From the NCBI GenBank assembly GCA_002315565.1, contig DCHD01000042.1:88510-152509 (forward strand): a stretch of 64,000 nucleotides of DNA, in the 5' to 3' direction. The stretch is from Solobacterium sp. UBA1761 (GTDB taxonomy: Bacteria > Bacillota_I > Bacilli_A > Erysipelotrichales > Erysipelotrichaceae). This document shows, piece by piece, positions 62,601-64,000 of this stretch (position 1 is the first letter of the stretch; each line of letters starts with the position of its first letter). The notes below the pieces were generated by a model. The model searched no databases and was not told where the DNA came from. It worked only from the letters and a program-made list of their open reading frames with translations. The position numbers were made by a program, and so were the translations under genes.

Positions 62601-64000
62601 CAAATGGTCATATACAGATGCAAAAGGAAAAACAAAGACACTCGCAGGTAATGCATCTATAAAGAATCTTCCATATGATGAAGAAACAAAGTCTATTACT
62701 TTAACTGCTGTTTCATGGGTAAATGCCAAGTATACCATTACCTATAATCTGGATGGCGGTACTAATGCCAAGTCCAATAAGAAAGACTATACAATAGACA
62801 CAGTTGAATTCGAACTTCTTCCAGCAACCAAGAAAGGTGCATACTTTGAAGGATGGCTTGATGAAAATGGAGATTATATCAACTTCATTTCTCCATCAGA
62901 ATATTCATATGGAAACAGAACTCTGACTGCTTCATGGAATCTGATTGACTACTATATCAGTTTCGATGAAAACGGAGGAGAACTGCCAGATGAATACCAG
63001 AGCGGTAGCATCTCCTATACGGTAGATGATGCCTTCTTAATTGAAGATCCTATCAAGGCATACAATACATTTGCCGGATGGTATTCAGGTAAGACAAAAG
63101 TCACTTCCATCAAGAAAGGTACTACACAAGACTATGATCTTACTGCCAAATGGACTAGTGGTGTTTCATATACAATCGCCTACGATGCAGGTGATGTAGC
63201 ATCCTATACAGGAAAGGTATCCAGTACAAAAGTATCTGCAGGAAAGAACACAACTCTTGCAGCCAACGGATTCAAAGTTGCCAATAAGATATTTGTTGAA
63301 TGGAATACTGATATTGACGGTTATGGCGATTCATATCAGGCTAAAGAAGTCATCTCAAAAGAAGAGCCTCTTTCAGTCTATGGAAACGAAACAATCACTC
63401 TATATGCAATATGGGATAATGTAAAACCATTCAGTATAGTATTTGATGCAAACTGCGACGAATACTCAGGAAACATGAACTCGCAGTCTATGACCAATAA
63501 TGCATATAAACCACTTACAGCCAATGTATATACAAGACCTGGGTATACATTTGCCGGATGGAATACAGAACCTGATGGAACAGGTACATCATATGCAAAC
63601 AAGGCTACCTTCTCAGGCTATAAGGGTGAAGAAGATGGAGAGGTTGTGCTGTATGCACAGTGGACAATTATAGAGTATTCAATAACTTACAAAAATATTG
63701 TTTCCAGTGATACAAATACAAATCCGAAGAAATATAATGTTGAATATATAGAACTAGAACTTACAGATCCATCAAGAACAGGTTATGAGTTTAGTGGGTG
63801 GTATTCTGATTCCTCATTTACAAAACGTGTTAGTTCAATAGATGCTTCTTTACAGAAGAATTTGATTCTTTATGCAAAATGGGTAAAGTCTGATTATAAA
63901 GATACATTCAACTATGTTTACACCGCTGATTTATCTTCATTTGACTATATCTACAACAACAATTCATCCAACAGCGATATCTATAATAACGTTGTAGAAG
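59662..64000 (+). CDS. Papain-type (C1) peptidase fused to BspA/InlB-repeat surface protein (3' end outside window)
   Basis: 1446 codons visible, open at the window end. Signal peptide to about 26 (VFPVNVVYADDA). Residues 90-320 are a C1 peptidase: KNQGIYGTCWAFATAAS gives Gln103 and Cys109, GTNHAVVIVGWND gives His267, and WLIKNSWGD gives Asn299, so all four catalytic residues are present. Next come a lectin-like beta domain (about 330-500), a CEDGHDYDYD...YTACAEYD module (506-587), LRR_5 repeats (603-846), about seven B-repeats (864-1406) and an unassigned stretch. It should cut proteins at the cell surface. A strong GGGGAGG site sets the start. Confidence 0.92.
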   Translation, partial: MKKLYITLMTFLLVSSSVFPVNVVYADDAKTDTKETSQKEVNDELADFEIPMLTYVDDGDFDNNNLLHKNNADKESGVPITNAPVLPEEYVLPEEKSTSVKNQGIYGTCWAFATAASAESTYKTDNSTEIDLSELHLAYFTFNSKDKADPLGLITNDGASTTSASDYLSIGGNLYMSTYSLASGAGFIDETTLPYSQAGNTIDNSLCYENDYLLTEAKWLNTKEKDLIKRAIYNDGAVATSMYYNAAYHDFTNESYYFDGEFTGTNHAVVIVGWNDNYSKDNFTRVNKPENDGAWLIKNSWGDTFGDDGYFWVSYEDLSIKATTAAQFFIEPNDNEYIYQYDGSPSTTYYTFQSNSLYVANIFQADKYESLNRVGFFTNQTNVSYTINIYKKSTAMSNPTDGTLAASSSASGTATDAGFHTVDLANKVKLDEGDYFSVVVILLGEENLMYSFDKTKEFSGNNLTATFTDTVSDGQSYIKYLSTDGWMDFSDNQNATARIKAYTKERDLCEDGHDYDYDNPEWNWDSDNNAAIVFECKRNSEHTLEIGATVTSKIDTDPENEKDIAMVYTACAEYDSAEYTDTYTETLSQEEKAAYFWDNLDKTQKNIVIPEYITEIPNCAFLDCTNIESVSLPDTVVSIKGSAFNGCTSLKSIYIPKSVTYIEYCAIINNPSLESIVVDEDNPVYDSRDNCNAIIKTEENKIRFACKNTTFPSSVVGIVDDGMSYGQTSGTLIIPDTISSIGMRAFASNPDLKKVVLPDTIELIDICTFGYCRSLEEVYIPESVERINFNAFAGCTSLKSIYIPSSVVEMENNVFDGCENITIYIGASEKPAGWPSTWNAVGDGKTAKVVYGKTYQQYKEAIGNKYSVTFNANGGKNKMSTLTLSEYSYIPENAFYRTGYEFIGWNTKKDGTGISFEDGEILGNPVTGNKITLYARWVPDEYSIIYTDNDENEVTVDEYLYDSTYKLDVDIFSVPGKTVSKWSYTDAKGKTKTLAGNASIKNLPYDEETKSITLTAVSWVNAKYTITYNLDGGTNAKSNKKDYTIDTVEFELLPATKKGAYFEGWLDENGDYINFISPSEYSYGNRTLTASWNLIDYYISFDENGGELPDEYQSGSISYTVDDAFLIEDPIKAYNTFAGWYSGKTKVTSIKKGTTQDYDLTAKWTSGVSYTIAYDAGDVASYTGKVSSTKVSAGKNTTLAANGFKVANKIFVEWNTDIDGYGDSYQAKEVISKEEPLSVYGNETITLYAIWDNVKPFSIVFDANCDEYSGNMNSQSMTNNAYKPLTANVYTRPGYTFAGWNTEPDGTGTSYANKATFSGYKGEEDGEVVLYAQWTIIEYSITYKNIVSSDTNTNPKKYNVEYIELELTDPSRTGYEFSGWYSDSSFTKRVSSIDASLQKNLILYAKWVKSDYKDTFNYVYTADLSSFDYIYNNNSSNSDIYNNVVE

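Noticed and set aside
56314..62738. Nearly identical minus-strand frames at 56314-56517 and 62496-62738 as a conserved antisense gene pair
   Set aside because: Their likeness is explained by the shared B-repeat DNA on the coding strand; no start site or promoter supports them.

Overview
The window is AT-rich and gene-dense, with short or overlapping intergenic gaps and a Gram-positive gene set: CDP-glycerol glycerophosphotransferase, LicC-like cytidylyltransferase, LtaS-like sulfatase, a YfhO protein, and BspA-type leucine-rich-repeat and InlB B-repeat surface proteins. This points to an anaerobic, host-associated Bacillota lineage, plausibly Erysipelotrichia or a neighbour. No rRNA is present, so genus is not assigned.

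Bases 1-7311 (+): the tail of a KpsF-type arabinose-5-phosphate isomerase, two acyltransferase-3 membrane enzymes around a YhcH/KdsC fusion, the linked trio VTC domain / DUF4956 / CotH, and a GtrB/CsbB-like polyprenyl-phosphate sugar synthase. Bases 7390-26570 (+): a polysaccharide locus with an SLC13 transporter, ATP-grasp enzyme, RfbA, a WecE-type aminotransferase, RfbB, family 2 and 4 glycosyltransferases, an O-antigen-polymerase-like protein, a Wzx-like flippase, and three large membrane proteins that look like GT-C transferases (YfhO, DUF6056-like, and an unassigned 618-residue protein). RfbA+RfbB+WecE without RfbC/RfbD predicts dTDP-4-amino-4,6-dideoxygalactose rather than dTDP-rhamnose.

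Bases 26580-31626: a second anion transporter (-), pepT, pduL and nagB (+), and a secreted SGNH hydrolase (-). Bases 31693-38077 (+): a teichoic-acid-like group: wHTH-LicC fusion, APC permease, CDP-glycerol glycerophosphotransferase, and a YidC/Oxa1-like domain fused to an LtaS-like sulfatase. trxA follows.

Bases 38528-64000: three paralogous secreted giants. The first (about 3530 residues) combines LRR_5 repeats, six copies of an unassigned module, about twenty B-repeats and a domain resembling the galactose-binding protein MglB. The second (1666 residues) has LRR and B-repeat blocks and a charged helical tail. The third, cut by the window end, starts with a papain-type peptidase. Between the first two lies an XpaC-like / unknown / tandem-AAA operon; between the last two lies an O-antigen-ligase-like gene (-).

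Two themes recur. Five transcription units have a -10 box ending 6-7 nt before the ATG and no Shine-Dalgarno, which predicts leaderless mRNAs. The locus as a whole is devoted to building and decorating the cell surface.
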